This document shows positions 1 through 5,886 of a DNA stretch of 10,756 nucleotides, in pieces; the stretch's first letter is position 1; each line of letters starts with the position of its first letter. Source of the DNA: JAICJR01 sp036491015 (GTDB taxonomy: Bacteria > Actinomycetota > Thermoleophilia > Solirubrobacterales > Thermoleophilaceae); the NCBI GenBank assembly GCA_036491015.1, contig DASXCV010000354.1, positions 1 through 10,756 on the forward strand, read 5' to 3'. The position numbers and the translations under genes are program-made. The notes beneath the pieces are model-generated. The model saw only the letters and a program-made list of their open reading frames with translations, searched no databases and was not told where the DNA came from.

Positions 1-1
1 G

Positions 2-493
2 TACTGGGGGCTCGTGTGGTCGAGCGCGTCGCTGCTCGCGCTCGAACTGGCGAACAATCCGCCCGGTCCCGGCACGCGCGTGCTCGAGCTGGGCTGCGGG
101 CTGGGTCTGCCGAGCGTGGTGGCCGCGCGCGGCGGCGCGGCTGTGATCGCGAGCGACGGGCACGAGGACGCCGTGGCGTTCGCCGCGCACAACTTCGCCC
201 TCAACGAGCTGGAGGCCACGGTTGTGCGCGCGGACATGGCCGAGGACGCCGATGCGCTCGTGGAGCGCGGGCCGTTCGACCTAGTGCTGGCCGGCGACGT
301 GCTCTACACCGTGGACAACGCCGACGCCCTGCTCCGGCTCGCCCCGCGGCTGCTCGAGCCCAACGGCGAGCTGTGGCTCGGCGATCCCGACCGCGCCGGG
401 GGCCGCCGCTTCCTCGCCGCCGCCCGCTCGCTCTTCCACGTGAGCTCGAAGGAAGGCGACGAGGCGCACCTGCACACGCTGCGCCCCCGTTAG
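2..493 (+). CDS. Class I SAM-dependent methyltransferase, protein-lysine methyltransferase-like (5' truncated)
   Basis: The reading frame is already open at the left edge, so the true start lies outside the window; it ends at TAG 491-493. The visible part begins YWGLVWSSASLLALEL. This resembles the W/Y-rich lead-in of the METTL20/METTL21-type (Nnt1-like) lysine methyltransferases, in which a 'W..s..la..l' helix precedes motif I. Motif I is VLELGCGLGLPSV, the SAM-binding glycine loop. An acidic residue follows at the end of strand 2 (ASDGHEDAV). FDLVLAGDVLYT is the post-II/motif IV strand, and LWLGDPDRAGGRRFL near the end recalls the 'GDP.R' strand of ETFB-lysine methyltransferase-like proteins. 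The fold assignment is firm. The substrate (a protein lysine or a small molecule) is inference. The gene ends 19 bp from the convergent VOC gene. Confidence 0.85.
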   Translation, partial: YWGLVWSSASLLALELANNPPGPGTRVLELGCGLGLPSVVAARGGAAVIASDGHEDAVAFAAHNFALNELEATVVRADMAEDADALVERGPFDLVLAGDVLYTVDNADALLRLAPRLLEPNGELWLGDPDRAGGRRFLAAARSLFHVSSKEGDEAHLHTLRPR

Positions 494-512
494 CCGATCG
501 GATCCCGGAGGT

Positions 513-953
513 TCAGCCGAGCTGCTCGGCCAGTCCGATGACGATGCCCTCGGGGCCACGCAGGAAGCAGAGCCGGTAGATGTCCTTGTACTGCGCGATC
601 TCACCGACGAGCTCGGCACCGTGGCTGCGCAGGCGGGCAACGACATCGTCGATGTCGTCGACGCTGAACATGATGCGGCGTATGCCCAGCGTGTTCGCCG
701 GCGCGCTTTCCGGCTCGGATCTGACCGCCGGCGGCGTGTGGAACTTCGACAGCTCAACCCCGCTGTGGCCGTCCGGGGTCCGCATCATGGCGATGTCGGC
801 ACGGACGCCGCTGAGCCCGACGACGCTGTCGGCCCAAGGCCCCTCGACCGACGTCTCGCCTTCCAGCTCCATCCCGAGCTCGGCGAAGAACGCTTTGGCG
901 GCCTCGAGGTCGTCGACGACGATGAGGACGTTGTCCATCCGCTGAATCGTCAT
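513..953 (-). CDS. VOC-superfamily (glyoxalase/dioxygenase fold) protein with degenerate metal site
   Basis: This 146-residue protein has two betaalphabetabetabeta modules, the usual VOC length. Module 1 starts at MDNVLIVVDDLEAAKAFF (residues 6-23) and module 2 at IRRIMFSVDDIDDVVARL (91-108), followed by RGPEGIVIGLAEQLG at the end. VOC enzymes usually bind a metal through His/Glu at four places. Here only Glu67 (HSGVELSKFH) remains: the His positions are Asn8 and Arg93, and the last Glu position is Gly140. It may therefore bind a ligand rather than act as a metalloenzyme, or use other residues. The ATG at 953 overlaps the TGA of the flippase gene (TGATG), which suggests translational coupling. 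No Shine-Dalgarno is visible. A second in-frame ATG at 938, just before DNVL, is an alternative start. Nothing in the sequence ties it chemically to glycan synthesis. Confidence 0.9.
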   Translation of the reverse strand: MTIQRMDNVLIVVDDLEAAKAFFAELGMELEGETSVEGPWADSVVGLSGVRADIAMMRTPDGHSGVELSKFHTPPAVRSEPESAPANTLGIRRIMFSVDDIDDVVARLRSHGAELVGEIAQYKDIYRLCFLRGPEGIVIGLAEQLG

Positions 954-2356
954 CAGGAAGCATCGAGCCGTTGCACTGGGCGCCGGTACAGGCCGTACAG
1001 CAGGGCGCACAAGAGCGACGCCGCGCCGAGGTAGCCGAGCTCGACCTGGAGCACCTTGTCGTTGAAGCCCCAGGGGATCGCGAGGTAGGCCACGAACGCG
1101 ATCGCCGTGCACAGCCAGGCGATCGCGGCCTGGCGGGCGCGCGCCTGCGCGAGCGCCGCCTGGTTGAGCGTGGCCGCCGACAGGTACACGCCCATGCCCA
1201 CCGCGACGATCACCAGGCCGCCGCGCGCGTAGTGGTGGTTCCCGCCGAACAGCACGTGCATCAGCCACGGGCCGAGCACGAGGAACGCGAGCGCCACGCC
1301 CGAGGCGAACACCGCGACCGCCGACAGCGTGAGCCGTACGCTCCGCCGGAACGGGTCCTCCTCGCCGCCCACCGCCATGCGGGTGAGGGACGGCAGGATC
1401 GAGGTCTGGATCGCCTGGAAGAGCTGGAGCGGCGCGCGCGCGATCAGCAGCACGTTGAACACGAAGCCGGCGATGGCCGTGCCGGCCACGCCCCCCGTGG
1501 CCTTCACGAGCAGCGGCCCCGCGTTCAGGAACGTCTGCTCGCTGATCATGATCAGCAGCACCGCCGCGGCGAAGCCGGTGCCGTGCGAGAGCGTGAACTC
1601 CGCCTCCTCGCTCGGCTCGGTGGAGGACACGGCGTCGAGCTCGACCGCGTAGTAGGAGTCGCTGTCGGCGGCCGCGGGATCGTCGGAGCGCTTGAGGCTG
1701 CGTCGCACCGCCCACGGCACCACAGACAGCGAGAAGAGCGGCGCGGCCACCATGCCGAGCGCCACCACCGACTGCCCGGACGCGACCCCGATCGTCACGA
1801 CGAGCGCGAACATGAAGCGCGAGATCGCCTCCATGAACACGAGCCCGCCGTAGAGGCGGAAGCGGCGGTGGCCGGCGAGGAAGCCCCGGGCGAAGTACGA
1901 GGCCGCGTAGCCGAGCACCGCGCCGATCAGCACCCAGTACAGCGTCGAGGAGCCGTTCAGCAGCTTGTTCTGCAGCGGGTTGTGGAGCGCCAGCGCCACC
2001 ACCAGGAAGAGCGCCGCCAGCACGAGCTGGATCGTCACCGCCACGCGCAGGTGCTCGTTCCCGCTCTGCCCGCGCACGTCGCGATCCGAGATCGTCCGCG
2101 AGAGCATCTGCTCCACGGGCCGGTAGAGCACCGAGACGACGATGAAGATCGTCGACCACAGCAGCGTGATCTCGCCATAGGCGTGGCTCGACAGCGAGTG
2201 GCTCGCCAGCGCGAAGTACGCGTAGGTGACGAGGCCGGTGATGCCGATCCCCACCGAGAGGATCGCGGCGCCGCGGCCGTAGCTCTTTACGCGCTCGTCG
2301 GACTCGGAGCTGCCGGCCGCCGCTGCGGGCGGCGCGTCTTTAATCGACGCGCACAA
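953..2356 (-). CDS. MOP-superfamily oligosaccharide flippase (Wzx/MATE-like), 12 TM
   Basis: This 467-residue integral membrane protein has about 12 hydrophobic segments: a charged N-terminus, then GRGAAILSVGIGITGLVTYA as TM1, through to YLGAASLLCALLYGLYRRP as TM12. The length, helix count, GRGFLAGHRRF-type cytoplasmic loop and position next to glycosyltransferases fit the Wzx/polysaccharide_synt branch of the MOP superfamily, which flips polyprenyl-linked oligosaccharides. A hydrophilic acidic loop (SDDPAAADSDSYYAVELD..., about residues 204-235) joins the two six-helix halves. The reading frame has no ATG or GTG before the first helix. The best start is a TTG at 2356, which overlaps the upstream methyltransferase by 17 nt and has no clear Shine-Dalgarno, so the exact N-terminus is uncertain. 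The TGA at 955-953 shares its A with the start of the VOC gene. The transported substrate is unknown. Confidence 0.87.
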   Translation of the reverse strand: MCASIKDAPPAAAAGSSESDERVKSYGRGAAILSVGIGITGLVTYAYFALASHSLSSHAYGEITLLWSTIFIVVSVLYRPVEQMLSRTISDRDVRGQSGNEHLRVAVTIQLVLAALFLVVALALHNPLQNKLLNGSSTLYWVLIGAVLGYAASYFARGFLAGHRRFRLYGGLVFMEAISRFMFALVVTIGVASGQSVVALGMVAAPLFSLSVVPWAVRRSLKRSDDPAAADSDSYYAVELDAVSSTEPSEEAEFTLSHGTGFAAAVLLIMISEQTFLNAGPLLVKATGGVAGTAIAGFVFNVLLIARAPLQLFQAIQTSILPSLTRMAVGGEEDPFRRSVRLTLSAVAVFASGVALAFLVLGPWLMHVLFGGNHHYARGGLVIVAVGMGVYLSAATLNQAALAQARARQAAIAWLCTAIAFVAYLAIPWGFNDKVLQVELGYLGAASLLCALLYGLYRRPVQRLDAS

Positions 2357-2960
2357 GCAGCATCGACCACGGGAACGGCGAGCGGATCTCCTCCACCTTC
2401 CCGTGGCGGGTAAGCAGCGAGACGAATCCCACGCGCGACCAGTGGTTCACGTGCCCGGGCGTGTTCCCGAGCGAGCCCCAGTATGAGCCGCGCGCCATGT
2501 TGAGCATCCGCCAGAGCGGCTCGCGCGGCACGGACACGAGCAGCCAGCGCCGAGCCACGCGCGCCATCTCGGCGAGCGTGGCGTCGGGGTCCGGCACGTG
2601 CTCGAGCACCTCGATCGCGGTGGCCATGTCGAACTCGTCATCGCCGAAGGACAGGGACGTGGCCTCCTCCGCGCGGTACTGGAGGTTGGGCCGCTGGCGC
2701 TTCTCCCACTCGGCGCGCAGCTTCGGATCGTCTAGGTCGATGCCCACGATGCGCTTGTCGCCGAGCCGCTCGGCCCACTCCTCGGTGAGCACCCCCTCGC
2801 CGCAGCCCACGTCGAGAATCGACTCCGGCGCCGCCTTGTCCCACAGCTCGTCGAGCGTGTTGTGGAAGCCGGTCATCAGGCGCCTCACGACCGGGTTGGT
2901 GGAGCCGTACTTGTCGAACGTGTTGCCGGTGGGGACCGCTTCTGCCGCCGTCTGCGTCAC
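2340..2960 (-). CDS. Class I SAM-dependent methyltransferase (Methyltransf_11/25 type) in glycan operon
   Basis: The protein has 206 residues with GTG as start codon. Motif I is ILDVGCGEGVLTEEWA (48-63), the strand-2 acidic residue lies in VGIDLDDPK (72-80), and the motif II region is FDMATAIEVLEHVPDPDATL (about 110-129), typical of ubiE/Methyltransf_11 enzymes. A late GHVNHWSRVGF segment (169-179) is shared with many methyltransferases found in polysaccharide loci. The GTG at 2960 overlaps the TGA of the GT2 gene in a 4-nt GTGA junction, and GAGG lies 10 nt upstream of it, which fixes the start. The TAA at 2342-2340 falls inside the flippase gene. Its place between a polyprenyl-sugar synthase and a flippase suggests methylation of a sugar or lipid-linked glycan; this is inference and the acceptor is unknown. 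Confidence 0.88.
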   Translation of the reverse strand: MTQTAAEAVPTGNTFDKYGSTNPVVRRLMTGFHNTLDELWDKAAPESILDVGCGEGVLTEEWAERLGDKRIVGIDLDDPKLRAEWEKRQRPNLQYRAEEATSLSFGDDEFDMATAIEVLEHVPDPDATLAEMARVARRWLLVSVPREPLWRMLNMARGSYWGSLGNTPGHVNHWSRVGFVSLLTRHGKVEEIRSPFPWSMLLVRVD

Positions 2961-4030
2961 AGCTTCACCGCCTCGCGCTCCGCCGTGGGCTCGTCCTCCG
3001 GGCTCGGATCCGGCCCGGCATCGGCGCCGGTGGTGGGCTCCCGCGTGCTGCGGCCCGGCGCGCCGGGCTCGTAGTGCGACGGCTCGATCCCGAGCTTCAG
3101 CTCCATGCGCCGTACCCGCTCGAGGATGCGCTGGTTGATCACGCGGCTGCCGGCGAGGATGTCGCCCACCACGCCCAGAGCGGCGAGCTGCACCGCGGCG
3201 ATGAACAGCACGGCGCCGAGGATCAGCGACTGCACGTGGCCGCCGCCGTGGCCGCCGGCGTAGCTGATCACGAAGCGCGCCCACAGCACGAGCGCCCCGA
3301 TGCCGAGCACCGACGCCGCCGCGGTGAACACGCGCAGCGGCTCGTACATCGCGTAGATCCGGAAGATCGCCACGCCGTTGCGGCGCACGTAGGCCCACAT
3401 CGACGGGAACAGGCGGGACTCGCGCGTCTTCGGGTTGGTGGCGATCGGGACGTGGTCGATCGCGACCGTCATCTTGCCCGCCTGGATGATCGTCTCGAGC
3501 GTGTAGGTGAACTTCGACACCACGTTCACCTGCAGCGCTGCCTCGCGGTTGTACGCCCGGAAGCCGGAGGTCGTGTCCGCGACGGTGGTCTGCGACGCGC
3601 GCCGCACCACCGCGCTGCCCACGCGCTGGAGCCGCTTCTTGATCGGTGAGAAGTGATCGATCGAGTCGATCGGCCGCGAGCCCACGACCATGTCGGCGTC
3701 GCCGTTCACGATCGGCGCGATCAGCTTGGGAATGTCGTGGGCGTTGTACTGGTTGTCGGCGTCGGTGTTCACGATGATGTCCGCGCCCAGCTTGAGCGCG
3801 GCGTCGAGGCCCGCCTGGAAGGCCGCCGCCAGGCCCTTGTTGTTGGTCAGCCGCACGATGTGGTCGACGCCGTTCTCGCGGGCGACCTCGACCGTGCGAT
3901 CGGTGGACCCGTCGTCGATCACGAGCCACTCCACGAGGTCCACGCCCGCAACCTCCCGCGGGAGGTCGGCGAGGGTCGTCGGCAGCTGGTCTTCCTCGTC
4001 CCAGCAAGGAATCTGGATGATTAGTTTCAT
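2957..4030 (-). CDS. Family 2 glycosyltransferase, DPM1/polyprenyl-phosphate sugar synthase-like, with two C-terminal TM helices
   Basis: The protein has 357 residues. The GT-A domain shows IPCWDEEDQL (7-16), VIDDGSTDRT (37-46), NNKGLAAAFQAGLDAAL (63-79) and NTDADNQYNAHDIPKLI (88-104) with the DxD metal/nucleotide motif. It continues with VVGSRP and TSGFRAYNREA (154-164), typical of dolichyl/polyprenyl-phosphate mannose or glucose synthases. Two hydrophobic helices (about 233-257 and 266-289) anchor it, followed by a charged helix (NQRILERVRRMELKLG) and a disordered Pro/Glu/Asp tail. The predicted reaction is NDP-sugar plus polyprenyl phosphate giving polyprenyl-P-sugar at the inner face of the membrane; which sugar is unknown. 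The ATG at 4030 has no Shine-Dalgarno. It is first in its operon and its stop overlaps the methyltransferase start (GTGA). The GT-C proteins nearby are plausible users of its product. Confidence 0.92.
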   Translation of the reverse strand: MKLIIQIPCWDEEDQLPTTLADLPREVAGVDLVEWLVIDDGSTDRTVEVARENGVDHIVRLTNNKGLAAAFQAGLDAALKLGADIIVNTDADNQYNAHDIPKLIAPIVNGDADMVVGSRPIDSIDHFSPIKKRLQRVGSAVVRRASQTTVADTTSGFRAYNREAALQVNVVSKFTYTLETIIQAGKMTVAIDHVPIATNPKTRESRLFPSMWAYVRRNGVAIFRIYAMYEPLRVFTAAASVLGIGALVLWARFVISYAGGHGGGHVQSLILGAVLFIAAVQLAALGVVGDILAGSRVINQRILERVRRMELKLGIEPSHYEPGAPGRSTREPTTGADAGPDPSPEDEPTAEREAVKL

Positions 4031-4048
4031 CGGAGTGAGAGCGAACTC

Positions 4049-4054
4049 AGGCTA
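4049..4054 (-). promoter_or_regulatory. Candidate -10 box for the GT2-methyltransferase-flippase-VOC operon
   Basis: On the minus strand TAGCCT matches the actinobacterial -10 pattern TANNNT and lies 18 nt before the ATG at 4030. That would give a leader of roughly 11 nt without a Shine-Dalgarno. No convincing -35 is visible. This is a weak call based on one short motif in the only AT-richer part of a 77-bp divergent gap. Confidence 0.3.
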
Positions 4055-4093
4055 GCGGAAGAGGCGGCAGCGCCCGGTCGCCTCCGGGAGCAC

Positions 4094-4099
4094 TAGTTT
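4094..4099 (+). promoter_or_regulatory. Candidate -10 box for a leaderless GT-C transcript
   Basis: TAGTTT (TANNNT pattern) ends 8 nt before the GTG at 4108. Transcription would therefore begin at or next to the start codon, and no Shine-Dalgarno is present at normal spacing. The neighbourhood contains the palindrome ACTAGT (4092-4097), which also occurs upstream of the other GT-C operon. No -35 was recognised. Confidence 0.4.
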
Positions 4100-4107
4100 T
4101 CTCCGCC

Positions 4108-5622
4108 GTGGCCGCGATCCAGGAGTCCCTGAAGCCTCGCACACCGCTCGCTGAGCGTGTCGAACGTCTGGCCACGCGCGAGAACGGGGTGCGCGCGCTC
4201 GTCTTCGCCGCGCTCGTGGGCCTCGCGGTCTTCCTGATTCGCCCGACGTTCCCCAATTACGACAGCTACTACGACCTCGTCTGGGGCAACGCGATCGCGC
4301 ACGGGCACCTGCCGGATTACAACGTGCTGCGCTCGCCCACCCCGCACCCGCTGGCCGAGGCGTTCACGGCGGTTCTCACCGTGTTCGGCGGCGCCGCCGA
4401 CCGCATCTTCGTGCTCGTCACGATCGCCGCGTTCATCGGGCTGCTGATCTGCGTATTCCGGCTCACCCAGATCCTGTTCAGCACCCTGATCGCGGCCGTC
4501 GGCGTCCTGATCGTCCTCACGCGCACCGACCTCGACTTCTACGCGATGCGCGCGGTGGTGGACATCCCGTTTCTCCTGTTCCTCTTCTGGGCGGCGCTGC
4601 TCGAGCTCGAGAAACCGCGCCGCGGCCTGCCCGTGCTCGCCCTGCTCGCGCTCGCCGGGCTGCTGCGCCCGGAGGCGTGGGTGTTCGCCGGCTGCTACTG
4701 GCTCTGGCTCGCGCCCAAGCTGTCGCGCAAGCAGCTGGTGCTGTACGCGGGCGTGGTCGGGCTCGCGCCGGTCCTGTGGGTGGCGTCCGACTGGATCGTC
4801 ACCGGCCATCCGCTGCACTCGCTCACCTCCACCCGCGACGTGGCCGGCCAGTTCGGCCGCCAGCGCAGCGTGCCCAAGGCGATCTCGCTGATCCCGAGCT
4901 ACCTGGGGGCGAACGAGGAGATCGTGAACGTGGGGGCGGGCGCGCTCGGCTGCCTGCTCGGCCTCTACATCCTGCGCAAGCGTGCGGCCCTGCCGGCGGC
5001 GTTGATGGCGATCGGGGTGGGGCTGTTTCTCGTGATCGCGGCCGCCGGGCTGTCTGTGATCCCGCGCTACCTCGCGGTGCCGTCGATCCTCCTGAACGTG
5101 GGCGTGGCGGTGGCGCTGCTCGGCTGGACGCTCGTCAAGGAGCGGCGCGCGCGCCTCGTGGCCATCGGCATCGCCGTGCTCGCGCTCGGTCTCGTGGCCT
5201 GGCGCTCGGTGGACTGGGAGAGGGACCTGCGCACGCTCCACGCGCAGACCCTTTTCGTCAAGCACCAGCACCGCGACCTGAAGAGCGTCCTGCAGGACCC
5301 GAGCGTGGCGCCGCTGCTCGGCCGCTGCGGGCCGATCACGGTGCCCACCCACTCGGCGATCCCCGTGATCGAGTACACCACCGGCCTGCCGAAGAGCGCG
5401 ATCCAGGCCTCGATCGCCCAGAAGGGACCGCCCGCCCGCGGGCTCCTGTTCATCGGCGCGAGCTTCAACTTCGAGCCCGCCGCCCAGCGCTCGGTGACCG
5501 CCTCGAGCCAGGCGTCCGCGCGCAAGTGGTGGTCGAACTACCCGCTCTCGACGTTCAAGTACCTGGCCGGGAACCCCTACTGGCGCGTGTACGCGAACTG
5601 CCCGGGCGTGCCGGGCGCGTAG
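4108..5622 (+). CDS. Polytopic membrane protein, probable GT-C-type glycosyltransferase
   Basis: This 504-residue protein has about 10-11 predicted TM helices. The first (VRALVFAALVGLAVFLI, about 28-44) is followed by an extracytoplasmic loop, NYDSYYDLVWGNAIAHGHLP (50-69), with the acidic/aromatic character expected of the first catalytic loop in GT-C enzymes. RSPTPHPL follows at 75-82. LRPEAWVF (186-193) is an Arg-Pro-Glu loop seen in several GT-C mannosyltransferase families. The last about 135 residues after the final helix are soluble and probably outside, and contain two cysteines (407 and 498). I cannot name the family with confidence; a lipid-linked-sugar-dependent transferase is the best reading. 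The start is GTG 4108, preceded by a TANNNT box and no Shine-Dalgarno, so it is likely leaderless. It diverges from the GT2 operon and ends 6 bp from the convergent small gene. Confidence 0.8.
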   Translation: MAAIQESLKPRTPLAERVERLATRENGVRALVFAALVGLAVFLIRPTFPNYDSYYDLVWGNAIAHGHLPDYNVLRSPTPHPLAEAFTAVLTVFGGAADRIFVLVTIAAFIGLLICVFRLTQILFSTLIAAVGVLIVLTRTDLDFYAMRAVVDIPFLLFLFWAALLELEKPRRGLPVLALLALAGLLRPEAWVFAGCYWLWLAPKLSRKQLVLYAGVVGLAPVLWVASDWIVTGHPLHSLTSTRDVAGQFGRQRSVPKAISLIPSYLGANEEIVNVGAGALGCLLGLYILRKRAALPAALMAIGVGLFLVIAAAGLSVIPRYLAVPSILLNVGVAVALLGWTLVKERRARLVAIGIAVLALGLVAWRSVDWERDLRTLHAQTLFVKHQHRDLKSVLQDPSVAPLLGRCGPITVPTHSAIPVIEYTTGLPKSAIQASIAQKGPPARGLLFIGASFNFEPAAQRSVTASSQASARKWWSNYPLSTFKYLAGNPYWRVYANCPGVPGA

Positions 5623-5642
5623 CTCGGGTCAGCCCTCGAGCT
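5621..5642. terminator. Hairpin-like near-palindrome at a convergent gene junction (possible bidirectional terminator)
   Basis: AGCTCGGG (5621-5628), loop TCAG, then CCC-TC-GAGCT (5633-5642) can pair with a two-base bulge. It spans the TAG of the + strand GT-C gene and the TGA of the - strand small gene. There is no T-tract on either side, so intrinsic termination is doubtful. It is listed because only six bases separate two convergent stop codons. Confidence 0.25.
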
Positions 5643-5886
5643 GCCGCTCCAGCACCCGCTTCACGTAGCTCTCCCGCACCGGCTTCGCCTGCCGCAGCAT
5701 CCAGATCTGGGCGTGTAGCGGGTCGTCGCCGCGGTCGAGCACCTCCTCGACGTAGCTCCGGCGCACCTGGCGCGGCTGGAGCAGCATCCAGACCTCCTCG
5801 CGCCGCGCCGCCCCGCGGGCCGCCGCCCGCGCGACCACGTCCGGGCCGAGCAGCACACGGCGCGCGATGGCGCTGACCGGGCTCAC
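5629..5886 (-). CDS. Unrecognised 85-residue protein with two tandem copies of a W-M-L...SYV..VL motif
   Basis: The start GTG 5886 overlaps the TGA of the upstream GT-C gene (GTGA), so it is the coupled last gene of that operon; no Shine-Dalgarno is visible. The protein is basic and has no signal peptide or TM helix, so it is probably cytoplasmic. After a leading segment (1-30) it consists of two copies of one motif: residues 31-52 (EVWMLLQPRQVRRSYVEEVL plus DR) and residues 60-81 (QIWMLRQAKPVRESYVKRVL plus ER). The period is 29 residues, with 12 of 22 aligned positions identical (W, M, L, Q, V, R, S, Y, V, V, L, R). The codons differ between the copies at several shared residues, so the duplication is not fresh and the motif looks maintained at protein level. 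I recognise no family. A partner or regulator of the GT-C enzymes is a guess from position alone. Confidence 0.75.
   Translation of the reverse strand: MSPVSAIARRVLLGPDVVARAAARGAARREEVWMLLQPRQVRRSYVEEVLDRGDDPLHAQIWMLRQAKPVRESYVKRVLERQLEG

Noticed and set aside
494..512. Terminator between the first methyltransferase and the VOC gene
   Set aside because: It contains only the short palindrome CCGATCGG and no stable stem with a T-tract.
954..2159. Continuous frame running from the VOC gene back through the flippase, suggesting a fused protein
   Set aside because: Upstream of the VOC ATG the frame is Arg/Ala-rich nonsense out of phase with the flippase. The real genes overlap by one base in different frames.
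971..2413. Long + strand open frame of 480 codons opposite the flippase gene
   Set aside because: It is rich in Arg/His/Glu with no domain or hydrophobic pattern and mirrors the flippase codons. It is an antisense shadow typical of GC-rich DNA.
2961..4007. Frame extending the methyltransferase upstream by about 350 codons
   Set aside because: That part is an out-of-phase shadow of the GT2 gene. The GTG at 2960 with the GTGA overlap is the sensible start.
4073..4088. CCCGG-TCGCCT-CCGGG inverted repeat in the divergent gap
   Set aside because: A five-base GC-only stem is expected by chance at this composition, and it has no clear relation to a promoter.
4093..5352. Minus-strand frame of 419 codons opposite the + strand GT-C gene
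   Set aside because: Extreme His/Arg/Glu/Gln composition and no recognisable domain; it is a shadow.
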